This document shows positions 21,417 through 29,437 of a stretch of DNA of 64,000 nucleotides, one piece after another. Each line of letters opens with the position of its first letter. The first letter of the stretch is position 1. This DNA comes from Hyphomicrobiales bacterium (lineage in GTDB: Bacteria > Pseudomonadota > Alphaproteobacteria > Rhizobiales > Beijerinckiaceae), in NCBI GenBank assembly GCA_930633495.1, contig CAKNFJ010000001.1, positions 2,477,001 to 2,541,000 of the forward strand, read 5' to 3'. The notes under the pieces are model-generated. The model worked only from the letters and a program-made list of their open reading frames with translations, had not been told where the DNA came from and did not search any database. Position numbers and translations under genes: made by a program.

Positions 21417-21463
21417 TTGCAGCAGCGTCATGGCAATTTGAGGACTGATCGGTGCTGCTGCAA
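21417..21463. repeat. Inverted repeat between ftsK and lolA
   Basis: TTGCAGCAGC (21417-21426) and GCTGCTGCAA (21454-21463) are perfect 10-bp arms with a 27-base spacer, just after the ftsK stop. There is no T tract, so it is not an ordinary intrinsic terminator. It might stabilise the ftsK 3' end or be an operator for lolA. Confidence 0.5.
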
Positions 21464-21486
21464 GGGTTTGCCGCTGGCATCGGGCC

Positions 21487-24075
21487 TCATTCGTCGTGCT
21501 GGTTCTGGGTCTCGACCAGGATCTCGCGTTTACCTGCGTGGTTGGCGGGTCCGACGATGCCCTCGTTCTCCATGCGCTCCATGATGGATGCGGCGCGGTT
21601 GTAGCCGATCTGGAGGCGGCGCTGGATGTAGGAGGTCGAGGCCTTCCTGTCGCGCAGCACGACCGCGACCGCCTGCTCGTAGGGGTCGTCGGAATCGACC
21701 GCACCCATGCCGGTCTTGTCGAAGACGGCGCCGTCCTCGTCCTCGGCGCCCTCCTCCTCCTCGGAGGTGACGGCGTCGAGATATTGCGGCCGGCCCTGCG
21801 TCTTGAGATGCGCCACCACCTTCTCGACCTCGGCATCCGAGACGAAGGGGCCATGGACGCGGGTGATGCGCCCGCCGCCGGCCATGTAGAGCATGTCGCC
21901 CTGGCCGAGCAGCTGCTCGGCGCCCATCTCGCCGAGGATGGTGCGGCTATCGATCTTCGAGGTGACCTGGAAGGAGATGCGGGTCGGGAAGTTCGCCTTG
22001 ATCGTGCCGGTGATGACGTCGACCGAGGGGCGCTGGGTCGCCAGCACGACATGGATGCCGGCGGCGCGCGCCATCTGGGCGAGGCGCTGGATCGTGCCCT
22101 CGATCTCCTTGCCGGCGACCATCATCAGGTCGGCCATCTCGTCGACGATGACGACGATATAGGGCAGAGGCTCGAGGTCCATGACCTCCTCCTCGTAGAT
22201 CGCCTCGCCGGAATGCTTGTCGAAGCCGGTCTGGACCGTGCGGGTGATCACCTCGCCGGCGGCCTTGGCCTCCTGGACGCGGGCGTTGAAGCCGTCGATG
22301 TTGCGCACCGAGAGCTTCGACATCTTCTTGTAGCGCTCCTCCATCTCGCGCACCGCCCATTTGAGGGCGACGACCGCCTTCTTGGGGTCGGTGACGACCG
22401 GGGTGAGCAGATGCGGGATGCCGTCATAGACGGAGAGTTCCAGCATCTTGGGATCGACCATGATCAGGCGGCATTCCTCGGGCTTGAGCCGGTAGAGGAT
22501 CGACAGGATCATGGTGTTGATGGCGACGGACTTGCCCGAGCCGGTGGTGCCGGCGACGAGCAGATGCGGCATGCGCGCCAGATCGGCGATCACCGGCTCG
22601 CCGCCGATGGTCTTGCCGAGGCAGAGCGCGAGCTTGTGCTTGGTCGCCTCGAAATCCTGGCTGGCGAGCAGCTCGCGCAGGAAGACGGTCTCGCGGCGGG
22701 CATTGGGCAGTTCGATGCCGATCGCGTTCTTGCCCTGCACCACCGCAACGCGCGCCGACACCGCGCTCATCGAACGCGCGATGTCGTCGGCGAGAGAGAT
22801 CACGCGGGACGACTTCGTCCCCGGGGCGGGTTCGAGCTCATAGAGCGTGACCACGGGCCCGGGCCGGACCTGCGTGATTTCGCCGCGCACGCCGAAATCC
22901 TCCAGTACGCCTTCGAGCAGCGTGGCGTTCTGCTCCAGCGCATCGGTCGAGACCGCGTTGGCCGCGATCTTCTTCGGCTCGGCGAGATAGGTCAGCGGCG
23001 GCAGCTCGAAGGTTTCGCGGTCGAGAAGCGAGGGCTGTGCCTCGCGCTGCATGCGCTTGCCGGGCTTCGGCGCGGCGCGCGGCATGGCGACGCGGGGTGC
23101 GTTGAGGTCGCGTAGATCCTGCGGCTCATCGTCGAGATCGAAGGGAGCGTCGATTTCGTCGGGGCTTCGGCCGCTCACGGCCGGGCGGGCACCGGGGAGC
23201 GGCTCGGGGTCGAATTCAGGGAGGCTGCGGCGGGCGGCGGGCGCGGCACCGAATTGCGGTTCGCGCCGGATGCGCCCGTTGGCGTCGGAGGGGACCAGGC
23301 CGGCATCGACCGCGGGCTCGGGCGGCTGCGGCAGGCGCCGGAGGATCGCGGCGCGCAGCGCCATGGCGCCATGGGCCAGCCAGCCGATCAGGATGACGGT
23401 CAGGCCGGGTTCGTCGTCGCGGCGCTCCTCGCCATCGGACCAGCTGTCCTCGGCCTCGTCGGCATCGAGCGCGGGATCCTCGTCGGTGACGAAGCCGAAG
23501 CCGGCAGCCGCCGTCACGGCGAGGATTGCGATGCCGGCATAGAGGAAGCCGACGAGGCTGCCGACGGCGCTGCCGGCGATTCCGGCGATGTTGCGCGTGC
23601 CGAAGAGCAGGCCGTCGCCGACGACGCCGCCCATGCCGGTCGGGAGCGGCCAGCGCGGGGTCGCGGGCAGGGCGCTGGCGACGGCGGCGGCGGCGGCGAT
23701 GCCAACGACCCAGAGGCCGAGCTTGAGCGCGCCGCGGTCGAACAGGTGGAAGCGAATCAGCCGCAAGGCCCAGATCATCGGCGGGAACAGCAGTGCGATG
23801 ACGCCGAGGCCGATGAGCTGCATCAGCAGGTCGGCGACCATGGCGCCGGGGCGCCCGAGCCAGTTGCGGACCGCGCCGCTGGTGGCGTTGTTGAGGCTCG
23901 GGTCGTCGACCGACCAGCTGGCGAGCGCGATCGCGAAGGCGACCGTCAATGCCAGCAGCCCGAGCCCGGTCAGCTCCGACGCGCGGCGCGACAGGAAGTC
24001 GCGCACCGGGTCGGGCAGGCGGTCCATGAGCGATTGGGAGCGGCGAATGGTGCGCATGCGGCTTCGGGTCTTCAA
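21487..24075 (-). CDS. ftsK: DNA translocase FtsK
   Basis: FtsK (862 residues), the septal DNA pump that clears chromosome termini and activates XerCD. Order: four to five transmembrane helices (about residues 35-205), an acidic/proline-rich linker (about 210-370), the motor domain with Walker [13 protein letters not shown] and Walker [14 protein letters not shown], and the C-terminal gamma winged helix ([20 protein letters not shown]). The linker is short compared with E. coli FtsK. A second Met at codon 7 is an alternative start. A CtrA-type box lies about 60 bases upstream. Confidence 0.96.
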   Translation of the reverse strand: MKTRSRMRTIRRSQSLMDRLPDPVRDFLSRRASELTGLGLLALTVAFAIALASWSVDDPSLNNATSGAVRNWLGRPGAMVADLLMQLIGLGVIALLFPPMIWALRLIRFHLFDRGALKLGLWVVGIAAAAAVASALPATPRWPLPTGMGGVVGDGLLFGTRNIAGIAGSAVGSLVGFLYAGIAILAVTAAAGFGFVTDEDPALDADEAEDSWSDGEERRDDEPGLTVILIGWLAHGAMALRAAILRRLPQPPEPAVDAGLVPSDANGRIRREPQFGAAPAARRSLPEFDPEPLPGARPAVSGRSPDEIDAPFDLDDEPQDLRDLNAPRVAMPRAAPKPGKRMQREAQPSLLDRETFELPPLTYLAEPKKIAANAVSTDALEQNATLLEGVLEDFGVRGEITQVRPGPVVTLYELEPAPGTKSSRVISLADDIARSMSAVSARVAVVQGKNAIGIELPNARRETVFLRELLASQDFEATKHKLALCLGKTIGGEPVIADLARMPHLLVAGTTGSGKSVAINTMILSILYRLKPEECRLIMVDPKMLELSVYDGIPHLLTPVVTDPKKAVVALKWAVREMEERYKKMSKLSVRNIDGFNARVQEAKAAGEVITRTVQTGFDKHSGEAIYEEEVMDLEPLPYIVVIVDEMADLMMVAGKEIEGTIQRLAQMARAAGIHVVLATQRPSVDVITGTIKANFPTRISFQVTSKIDSRTILGEMGAEQLLGQGDMLYMAGGGRITRVHGPFVSDAEVEKVVAHLKTQGRPQYLDAVTSEEEEGAEDEDGAVFDKTGMGAVDSDDPYEQAVAVVLRDRKASTSYIQRRLQIGYNRAASIMERMENEGIVGPANHAGKREILVETQNQHDE

Positions 24076-24131
24076 ATCCGGCTGTCGGGCCGCATCATGC
24101 CGGCCATAGCGGAGAGGTTAGGAAGGCGAGG

Positions 24132-24147
24132 TTAAGACCCGCTTAAC
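24132..24147. promoter_or_regulatory. CtrA-type box upstream of ftsK
   Basis: TTAA (24132-24135), seven bases, then TTAA (24143-24146) and C: an exact TTAA-N7-TTAAC match, 57-72 bases before the ftsK start on the opposite coordinates. CtrA drives several division genes in alphaproteobacteria, so cell-cycle control of ftsK is plausible. Confidence 0.6.
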
Positions 24148-24210
24148 CTTGAGGCGCGTCCACGCATTCCGGCCGTGTCCTTGCGAAAACCCGCTTCTGC
24201 GCGGGCCATG

Positions 24211-24241
24211 AAAAAGGCCCCGGTGTTGCCACCGGGGCCTT
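24211..24241 (-). terminator. Intrinsic terminator of glnK-amtB
   Basis: Reading leftward, a 12-bp stem AAGGCCCCGGTG / CACCGGGGCCTT with a 4-base loop is followed by a T run (complement of 24211-24215). It lies 24 bases after the amtB stop. Confidence 0.88.
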
Positions 24242-24264
24242 CTGTGCGTGAATTCCGCGGACGG

Positions 24265-25743
24265 TCACATGTTGTAGGCGCGCTCGCCATGCTCGGCGAT
24301 GTCGAGGCCCTCGCGCTCCTGATCCGAGGTGACGCGCAGGCCGACGGTGACGTCGACGATCTTATAAAGGATCGCCGAGCCGACGCCGCTGAACACCAGC
24401 GTGAACAGCACCGCCTTGACCTGCGCCATGACGGCCGTGCCGAACTCATAGGTGCCGACGGCGAGTTCGCCGGGCTTGCTGGCATAGTCCGGGATGCCGC
24501 CGCCGCCGAGGGCGGTGTTGACGAGAATGCCGGTCGCGATCGCACCGATGATGCCGCCGACGCAGTGGATGCCGAACACGTCGAGCGAGTCGTCGTAGCC
24601 GAGCGCGTTCTTCACCGTCGTGCAGAAGACGAAGCAGACGACGCCGACGACGAGGCCGAGCACGATCGAGCCCATCGGGCCAGCGAAGCCGGCGGCCGGG
24701 GTCACGGCGACGAGGCCGGCGACCGCGCCCGAGACCATGCCGAGCATCGAGGGCTTGCCCTTGACCGCCCATTCGATGAACAGCCAGCCCAGCGCGGCCG
24801 TAGCGGTGGCGACGAAGGTGTTGATCATGGCGAGCGCGGCGGTGCCGTTGGCCTCGAGGTTCGAGCCGGCATTGAAGCCGAACCAGCCGACCCAGAGGAG
24901 CGCGGCGCCGATCAGGGTCATGGTCAGGGAGTGCGGCGCCATCAGTTCCTTGCCGAAGCCGATGCGCTTGCCCATCAGGATGCAGCCGACGAGGCCGGCG
25001 ATACCTGCGTTGATGTGAACGACCGTGCCACCGGCGAAGTCGAGCGCGCCCCACTTGAAGAGCATGCCGGCATCGGCATTGACGGCGTCGAGCGCGGACT
25101 GCGCCGCAGCCTTGCCGTCGGCGCCGGCCTCGGCGAGAGCCTTGGCCGCATTGCCGACCGCGTCAGGCCCGCCCCAGTACCAGACCATGTGGGCCATCGG
25201 GAAATAGATGAAGGTGACCCAGAGCACGGTGAAAAGCAGCAGCGCCGAGAACTTCATGCGCTCGGCGAAGGCGCCGACGATCAGGGCCGGCGTGATGCAG
25301 GCGAAGGTCATCTGGAAGCAGATGTAGACGAATTCCGGGATGTAGACCCCGTTCGAGAAGGTGCCGGCCACCGTGGTCGCGTCGACGCCGCGCAGGAAGG
25401 CCTTGGAGAAGCCGCCGACGAAATCATTCAGCCCGCCACCATTGGTGAAGGCGAGCGAGTAGCCATAGGTCACCCAGAGGATGCAGACCACGCTGACGAT
25501 GGCGAAGACCTGCGTCAGCACCGAGAGCATGTTCTTGGAGCGGACGAGACCGCCATAGAACAGCGCGAGGCCCGGGATGGTCATGAGCAGGACGAGGATC
25601 GTCGAGCTCATCATGAAGGCGACGTCGCCCTTGTTGGGCACCGGCGGGGCCGCCGCGGGCGCCTGGGCGAGCGCGAGGCCGGTCGAGAGGCCCGTCAATG
25701 CGAGGCCTAGCAATCCGGCCCGCACGAAAGTCCTGAAAGTCAT
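24265..25743 (-). CDS. amtB: Ammonium transporter AmtB
   Basis: Trimeric inner-membrane ammonium channel of 492 residues with eleven predicted helices. A cleavable signal peptide (to about residue 27) precedes the core, as in E. coli AmtB. The pore twin-histidine motif is present as GGTVVHINAG and GIHCVGGIIG. The FAGPMGSI and LDVFGIH blocks are typical. An Ala/Asp-rich insertion (GNAAKALAEAGADGKAAAQS region) lies in a periplasmic loop. It is 27 bases downstream of glnK, whose PII product gates the channel. Confidence 0.96.
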   Translation of the reverse strand: MTFRTFVRAGLLGLALTGLSTGLALAQAPAAAPPVPNKGDVAFMMSSTILVLLMTIPGLALFYGGLVRSKNMLSVLTQVFAIVSVVCILWVTYGYSLAFTNGGGLNDFVGGFSKAFLRGVDATTVAGTFSNGVYIPEFVYICFQMTFACITPALIVGAFAERMKFSALLLFTVLWVTFIYFPMAHMVWYWGGPDAVGNAAKALAEAGADGKAAAQSALDAVNADAGMLFKWGALDFAGGTVVHINAGIAGLVGCILMGKRIGFGKELMAPHSLTMTLIGAALLWVGWFGFNAGSNLEANGTAALAMINTFVATATAALGWLFIEWAVKGKPSMLGMVSGAVAGLVAVTPAAGFAGPMGSIVLGLVVGVVCFVFCTTVKNALGYDDSLDVFGIHCVGGIIGAIATGILVNTALGGGGIPDYASKPGELAVGTYEFGTAVMAQVKAVLFTLVFSGVGSAILYKIVDVTVGLRVTSDQEREGLDIAEHGERAYNM

Positions 25744-25770
25744 CGTCGAAAACTCCTGAAGGGTCGGGGC

Positions 25771-26142
<372 letters not shown>

Positions 26143-26208
26143 TCAGCCCCGGCGATCTCGTTGCACCTCTCGCGCCTGCGGAACCGCAGTTGCATCGCAA
26201 CATGCAAT

Positions 26209-26223
26209 TCAAGGCGCGTGCCA
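26209..26223 (-). promoter_or_regulatory. Sigma-54-like promoter of glnK-amtB
   Basis: Read leftward the sequence is TGGCACGCGCCTTGA, against the -24/-12 consensus TGGCACG-N4-TTGC. The -24 element is perfect; the -12 has GA in place of the near-invariant GC. It lies about 100 bases before glnK, which is NtrC/sigma-54 controlled in many proteobacteria. The -12 mismatch keeps confidence moderate. Confidence 0.5.
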
Positions 26224-26298
26224 ACCCGCCCTCCGAACGGCGCGGGAGCGCATCCGGAGGGTCCAAGGTCGGCAAAACGGAGTCGAGACGGGATTTTG

Positions 26299-26315
26299 TG
26301 CCTAATTTATAGGCA
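26299..26315. promoter_or_regulatory. Possible NtrC-type enhancer dyad
   Basis: TGCCTA (26299-26304), five bases, TAGGCA (26310-26315): a perfect dyad with the 5-base spacing of NtrC sites (TGCACY-N5-GGTGCA). It is about 80-100 bases upstream of the sigma-54-like element, a usual enhancer distance. It lies in the 241-bp gap between glnK and tesB; the rest of that gap shows nothing else. Confidence 0.4.
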
Positions 26316-26350
26316 ATCGATCATCTGGAGGGCAGGCGCTCAAAATAGCG

Positions 26351-27217
26351 TCAGGCTCGGTCCGGCCTTGGTCGGACCAGGCCTTCCTGGGCGACCGAGG
26401 CGACAAGCCGGCCCTGTGTGTCGAAGATCAGACCGCGCGAGAAGCCGCGGGCGCCGGAGGTGGAGGGGCTGTCCTGCGAGTAGAGCAGCCAGTCGTCGGC
26501 ACGGAAGGGCCGGTGGAACCACATGGCGTGATCGAGGCTCGCCGCCTGGATCTTCGGATCGAAGACCGTCATGCCATGGGCGATCAGGCTGGAATCGAGC
26601 AGGAGCAGGTCGGAGGCGTAGGCGAGCACGCTCTGATGCAAGGCCGGCTCGTCGGGCAGGGGCTCCAGCGCCCGGATCCAGGCGTTGAACTTCGGTTCCA
26701 TCTTGCCGCCGGTCCGATAGCGCTCGAGCTCGACCGGCCGGATCTCGATCGGCCGCTTGCGCTGATAATAGGCCTGGATCGCGTCGGGGACGTGGGAGAG
26801 GAAGGTCTTGGCCATCTCTTCCCGGCCGGGCAATTCCTCGGGCATCGGCACCTTCGGCATCGGCATCTGGTGCTCGTAGCCCGGCTCCTCGACCTGGAAG
26901 GACGCCGACATGGCGAAGATCGCCTCGCCCTTCTGGACGGCGAGCACGCGGCGCGTCGTGAAGGAGCGACCGTCGCGCAGCCGGTCGACCTCGTAGACGA
27001 TCGGAACCTCCGGATCGCCGCCCAGCAGGAAATAGGCATGCAGCGAATGGGGCTGCCGGCCCTCGACCGTCTTGCAGGCGGCATAGAGCGACTGGGCGAT
27101 GACCTGGCCGCCGAAGACGCGCGGCCAGGTCGATTTGGGGCTGCGACCCCGGAACAGGTTGCGCTCGAGCGGTTCGAGGTCGAGAATCGCCGTCAGGGAG
27201 GCGCTGATCTGGGACAT
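26351..27217 (-). CDS. tesB: Acyl-CoA thioesterase II
   Basis: TesB (288 residues), a double-hotdog thioesterase that hydrolyses medium and long acyl-CoA. The first hotdog has the RVFGGQVIAQSL block and SLHAYFLLGGD; the second has LDHAMWFHRPFRADDWLLY, with the catalytic Asp in SLDHAMWFH, and ARGFSRGLIFD. Start at ATG 27217 (MSQISASL), with the frame open 16 codons further. It stands alone between glnK and the divergent ubiH-type gene. Confidence 0.93.
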   Translation of the reverse strand: MSQISASLTAILDLEPLERNLFRGRSPKSTWPRVFGGQVIAQSLYAACKTVEGRQPHSLHAYFLLGGDPEVPIVYEVDRLRDGRSFTTRRVLAVQKGEAIFAMSASFQVEEPGYEHQMPMPKVPMPEELPGREEMAKTFLSHVPDAIQAYYQRKRPIEIRPVELERYRTGGKMEPKFNAWIRALEPLPDEPALHQSVLAYASDLLLLDSSLIAHGMTVFDPKIQAASLDHAMWFHRPFRADDWLLYSQDSPSTSGARGFSRGLIFDTQGRLVASVAQEGLVRPRPDRA

Positions 27218-27336
27218 GGCGGCGGGTATCGCGGTCAGGTTGACGGAGCAGCCGGCTGCCCGCACAGGGAAACCGGATCGCTTCGCATCAGCACCGAGGC
27301 ATCCCGTGCCGTCAAGACGCCAGAGGGAGCAGCAGC

Positions 27337-28584
27337 ATGGCCACGAGGCAGGATTCGGACGCTCGTATCGTCATTGCGGGCGGCGGGATCGCGGGGCTGA
27401 CCCTGGCCCTGGCGCTGAAGCAGGCGCTCGGCGGCGCCTTCGCGGTCGTCCTGGCCGATCCGATGCTGGCCGCGGCGCCACGCGCCGATAATCGCGCCTA
27501 TGCGGTGGCGGCCGGCGCCCGCGCCATGCTGGAGACGCTCGGCGTCTGGAGCGCCGTCGCGGGCTCGGCGCAGGCCATGACGGAAATGATCGTCTCCGAC
27601 AGCCGCACGAACGATGCGGTGCGTCCAGTCTTCCTGACCTTCGACGGCGAGGTCGAGCCCGGCCAGCCTTTCGCCGACATGGTCGAGAACGCGGCTCTGG
27701 TCGCGCAGCTCAAATCGGCCTGCGAGAGGGAGGGCGTCGAGCTGCGCGCGACCGGTGTGCGCCGTTTCGTGACCGAAGCGGCTGCGATCGAGATCGTCTT
27801 CGAGGACGGAGCGCGCGCGCAGGCCACGCTGCTGGTCGCGGCCGACGGTGCCCGCTCGAAGCTGCGTGAGCAGGCCGGAATCGGCTGGGTCGGCTGGAGC
27901 TACGGCCAATCCGGCATCGTCGCCACGATCGGCCATGAGCGCCCGCATCACGGCCGGGCGGTCGAGCATTTCCTGCCATCCGGGCCTTTCGCGATCTTGC
28001 CGCTGGCCGATGGCGGCAAGCTCGGCCACCGCTCCTCGATCGTCTGGACCGAGAAGACGGCGAATGTCCCTGCGCTGCTGTCGCTCGATGCCGAGGACCT
28101 CCTGGCCGAGATCGAGACGCGCTTCGGCCTTGAACTCGGCGAGATCGCGCTGGAGAGCGCGGTCAGCGCGCATCCGCTCGGCTTCGGCGTCGCCCGGCGC
28201 TTCGTGGCCGAGCGATTCGCGCTGCTTGGCGATGCCGCGCATCTGATCCACCCGATCGCGGGCCAGGGCCTCAATCTGGGCCTGAAGGATGTCGCGGCCC
28301 TGGCCGAGGCCATCGTCGATGCGGCGCGGCTCGGACTCGATCCCGGCGCGCTCGACGTGCTGGAAGGTTATGAGAAGGCGCGCCGCTTCGACACCGTCGC
28401 GATGGGCGCGGTCACAGACGGGCTGAACCGGCTGTTCTCGAACGATGCGACGCCGATCCGGCTCGCGCGCGATTTCGGGCTCGGGATCGTCGACAGGCTG
28501 CCGGGGCTGAAGCGCTTCTTCATCCGCGAGGCGGCGGGTGTCGCCGGCGCGCCGCCACGGCTGCTCCGGGGCGAGGCGCTGTAG
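27337..28584 (+). CDS. UbiH/UbiF/Coq6-family FAD monooxygenase
   Basis: Flavin hydroxylase of 415 residues, likely acting on the ubiquinone ring. It has the GGGIAGLTLALAL Rossmann motif at 14-26, the NRAYAVAAGAR block, a DG motif (LLVAADGARSKLR) and the C-terminal FAD motif FALLGDAAHLIHPIAGQGLNLGLKD, quoted to 20 residues around GDAAH. Which ring position it hydroxylates (UbiH, UbiF or UbiL role) cannot be told. Divergent from tesB; the convergent ParE-type toxin ends eight bases after it. Confidence 0.88.
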   Translation: MATRQDSDARIVIAGGGIAGLTLALALKQALGGAFAVVLADPMLAAAPRADNRAYAVAAGARAMLETLGVWSAVAGSAQAMTEMIVSDSRTNDAVRPVFLTFDGEVEPGQPFADMVENAALVAQLKSACEREGVELRATGVRRFVTEAAAIEIVFEDGARAQATLLVAADGARSKLREQAGIGWVGWSYGQSGIVATIGHERPHHGRAVEHFLPSGPFAILPLADGGKLGHRSSIVWTEKTANVPALLSLDAEDLLAEIETRFGLELGEIALESAVSAHPLGFGVARRFVAERFALLGDAAHLIHPIAGQGLNLGLKDVAALAEAIVDAARLGLDPGALDVLEGYEKARRFDTVAMGAVTDGLNRLFSNDATPIRLARDFGLGIVDRLPGLKRFFIREAAGVAGAPPRLLRGEAL

Positions 28585-28592
28585 GGCCTCGC

Positions 28593-28898
28593 TTATGGGG
28601 GCCAATCCTCTTCGCGCCAGTCTCGTGCCATGTGGATGACGCGCAGGATCGCGACGACCTCGCGCCCGCCTTGGGAGGCGATGGTGTAGGCGAGGATGTA
28701 GGGCAAGCGGGGAACCAGCTTCTCATAAGTTCCGCCCACGCGGCCGGGCCGTCCGGTCGCGAATTCCCCGAGCTTGTTTCCGGTTTGCTCGATGACGTCG
28801 ACGACCCGCTCGGCCGCGTCCGGATTATCCTGGGCGATGTATCCGAGGATGGTAAGGTAATCGCGCCGGGCATCGTCCGACCAGACGACCGGCTTCAT
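28593..28898 (-). CDS. RelE/ParE-family toxin
   Basis: Toxin of 101 residues with the ParE fold pattern: WSDDARRDYLTILGYIAQDNPDAA, GEFATGRPGRVGGTYEKLVP and the end AILRVIHMARDW. ParE members poison DNA gyrase; RelE members cleave mRNA. The sequence looks ParE-like. It starts within the antitoxin stop (ATGA overlap), giving translational coupling with the antitoxin made first. It is convergent with the ubiH-type gene. Confidence 0.88.
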   Translation of the reverse strand: MKPVVWSDDARRDYLTILGYIAQDNPDAAERVVDVIEQTGNKLGEFATGRPGRVGGTYEKLVPRLPYILAYTIASQGGREVVAILRVIHMARDWREEDWPP

Positions 28899-29164
28899 TC
28901 CCGGTCGGCTTTCCGACGCCTCGCATCCGCGACGATACGGCGAGCGTCGGCGATGACCTCGTCATGGGGCACGACCCGACCGGCCTCGACATCGGCCAAG
29001 CCGCGCTTGATTCCCTCGATGATCTGGAGCTCGCGGTCGACGTAAGCCGAGATCGCTTCGCTGGCGAGGAAGGATTTGCTGCGCCGGGTGCCCGCCGCGA
29101 TGCGCTCAAGCTTGCGCTTGGTTTCGGCCGAAACCCGGATCGTCATGGTTTCCGTCGCGGCCAT
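28895..29164 (-). CDS. Ribbon-helix-helix antitoxin
   Basis: Antitoxin of 89 residues with an N-terminal RHH (CopG/Arc) domain: TMTIRVSAETKRKLERIAAGTRRSKSFLASEAI contains the MTIRVSAET beta strand and two helices. The C-terminal arginine-rich tail should bind the toxin. Start at ATG 29164; an ATG at 29146 (MTIRVS) is possible. A large palindrome directly upstream is the probable operator. Confidence 0.88.
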   Translation of the reverse strand: MAATETMTIRVSAETKRKLERIAAGTRRSKSFLASEAISAYVDRELQIIEGIKRGLADVEAGRVVPHDEVIADARRIVADARRRKADRE

Positions 29165-29167
29165 CGC

Positions 29168-29213
29168 TTCGACCCTTGTGTTGGCATGTGTACATCCTAA
29201 CACAAGGGTCGAA
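29168..29213. promoter_or_regulatory. Palindromic operator of the first toxin-antitoxin pair
   Basis: TTCGACCCTTGTGTT (29168-29182) and AACACAAGGGTCGAA (29199-29213) are perfect 15-bp arms with a 16-base spacer. They begin four bases before the antitoxin start. Ribbon-helix-helix antitoxins autorepress at such dyads. Confidence 0.75.
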
Positions 29214-29228
29214 ACAGGCCAAATGACT

Positions 29229-29423
29229 TCACTCCTCCAGCGGCCGTGCCTCTTCCGGCAGCATGATCGGGATGCCGTCGCGGATCGGATAGGCCAGCTT
29301 CGCGGCCCGGCTGATCAGTTCCTGCTTCGCCGCATCGTATTCGAGCGTCGCCTTGGTCAGAGGGCAGACCAGGATTTCGAGCAGCTTGGGGTCGATGCGG
29401 GTGCTGGTGTCGGTTTCGGTCAT
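29229..29423 (-). CDS. Trm112-family protein (UPF0434)
   Basis: Short protein of 64 residues with the family signature [17 protein letters not shown] and the end [18 protein letters not shown]. The zinc cysteines of eukaryotic Trm112 are mostly missing (only the CP motif remains), as is usual for the bacterial UPF0434 group. Exact function in bacteria is unsettled; homologues serve methyltransferases as activators. It lies 14 bases after the glutamate dehydrogenase gene and is probably co-transcribed. Confidence 0.88.
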   Translation of the reverse strand: MTETDTSTRIDPKLLEILVCPLTKATLEYDAAKQELISRAAKLAYPIRDGIPIMLPEEARPLEE

Positions 29424-29437
29424 TCGTCTCGTCCGGT

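Noticed and set aside
21496..23115. A 539-codon plus-strand frame opposite ftsK
   Set aside because: Antisense shadow created by strong GC bias at third positions of ftsK; composition is implausible for a protein.
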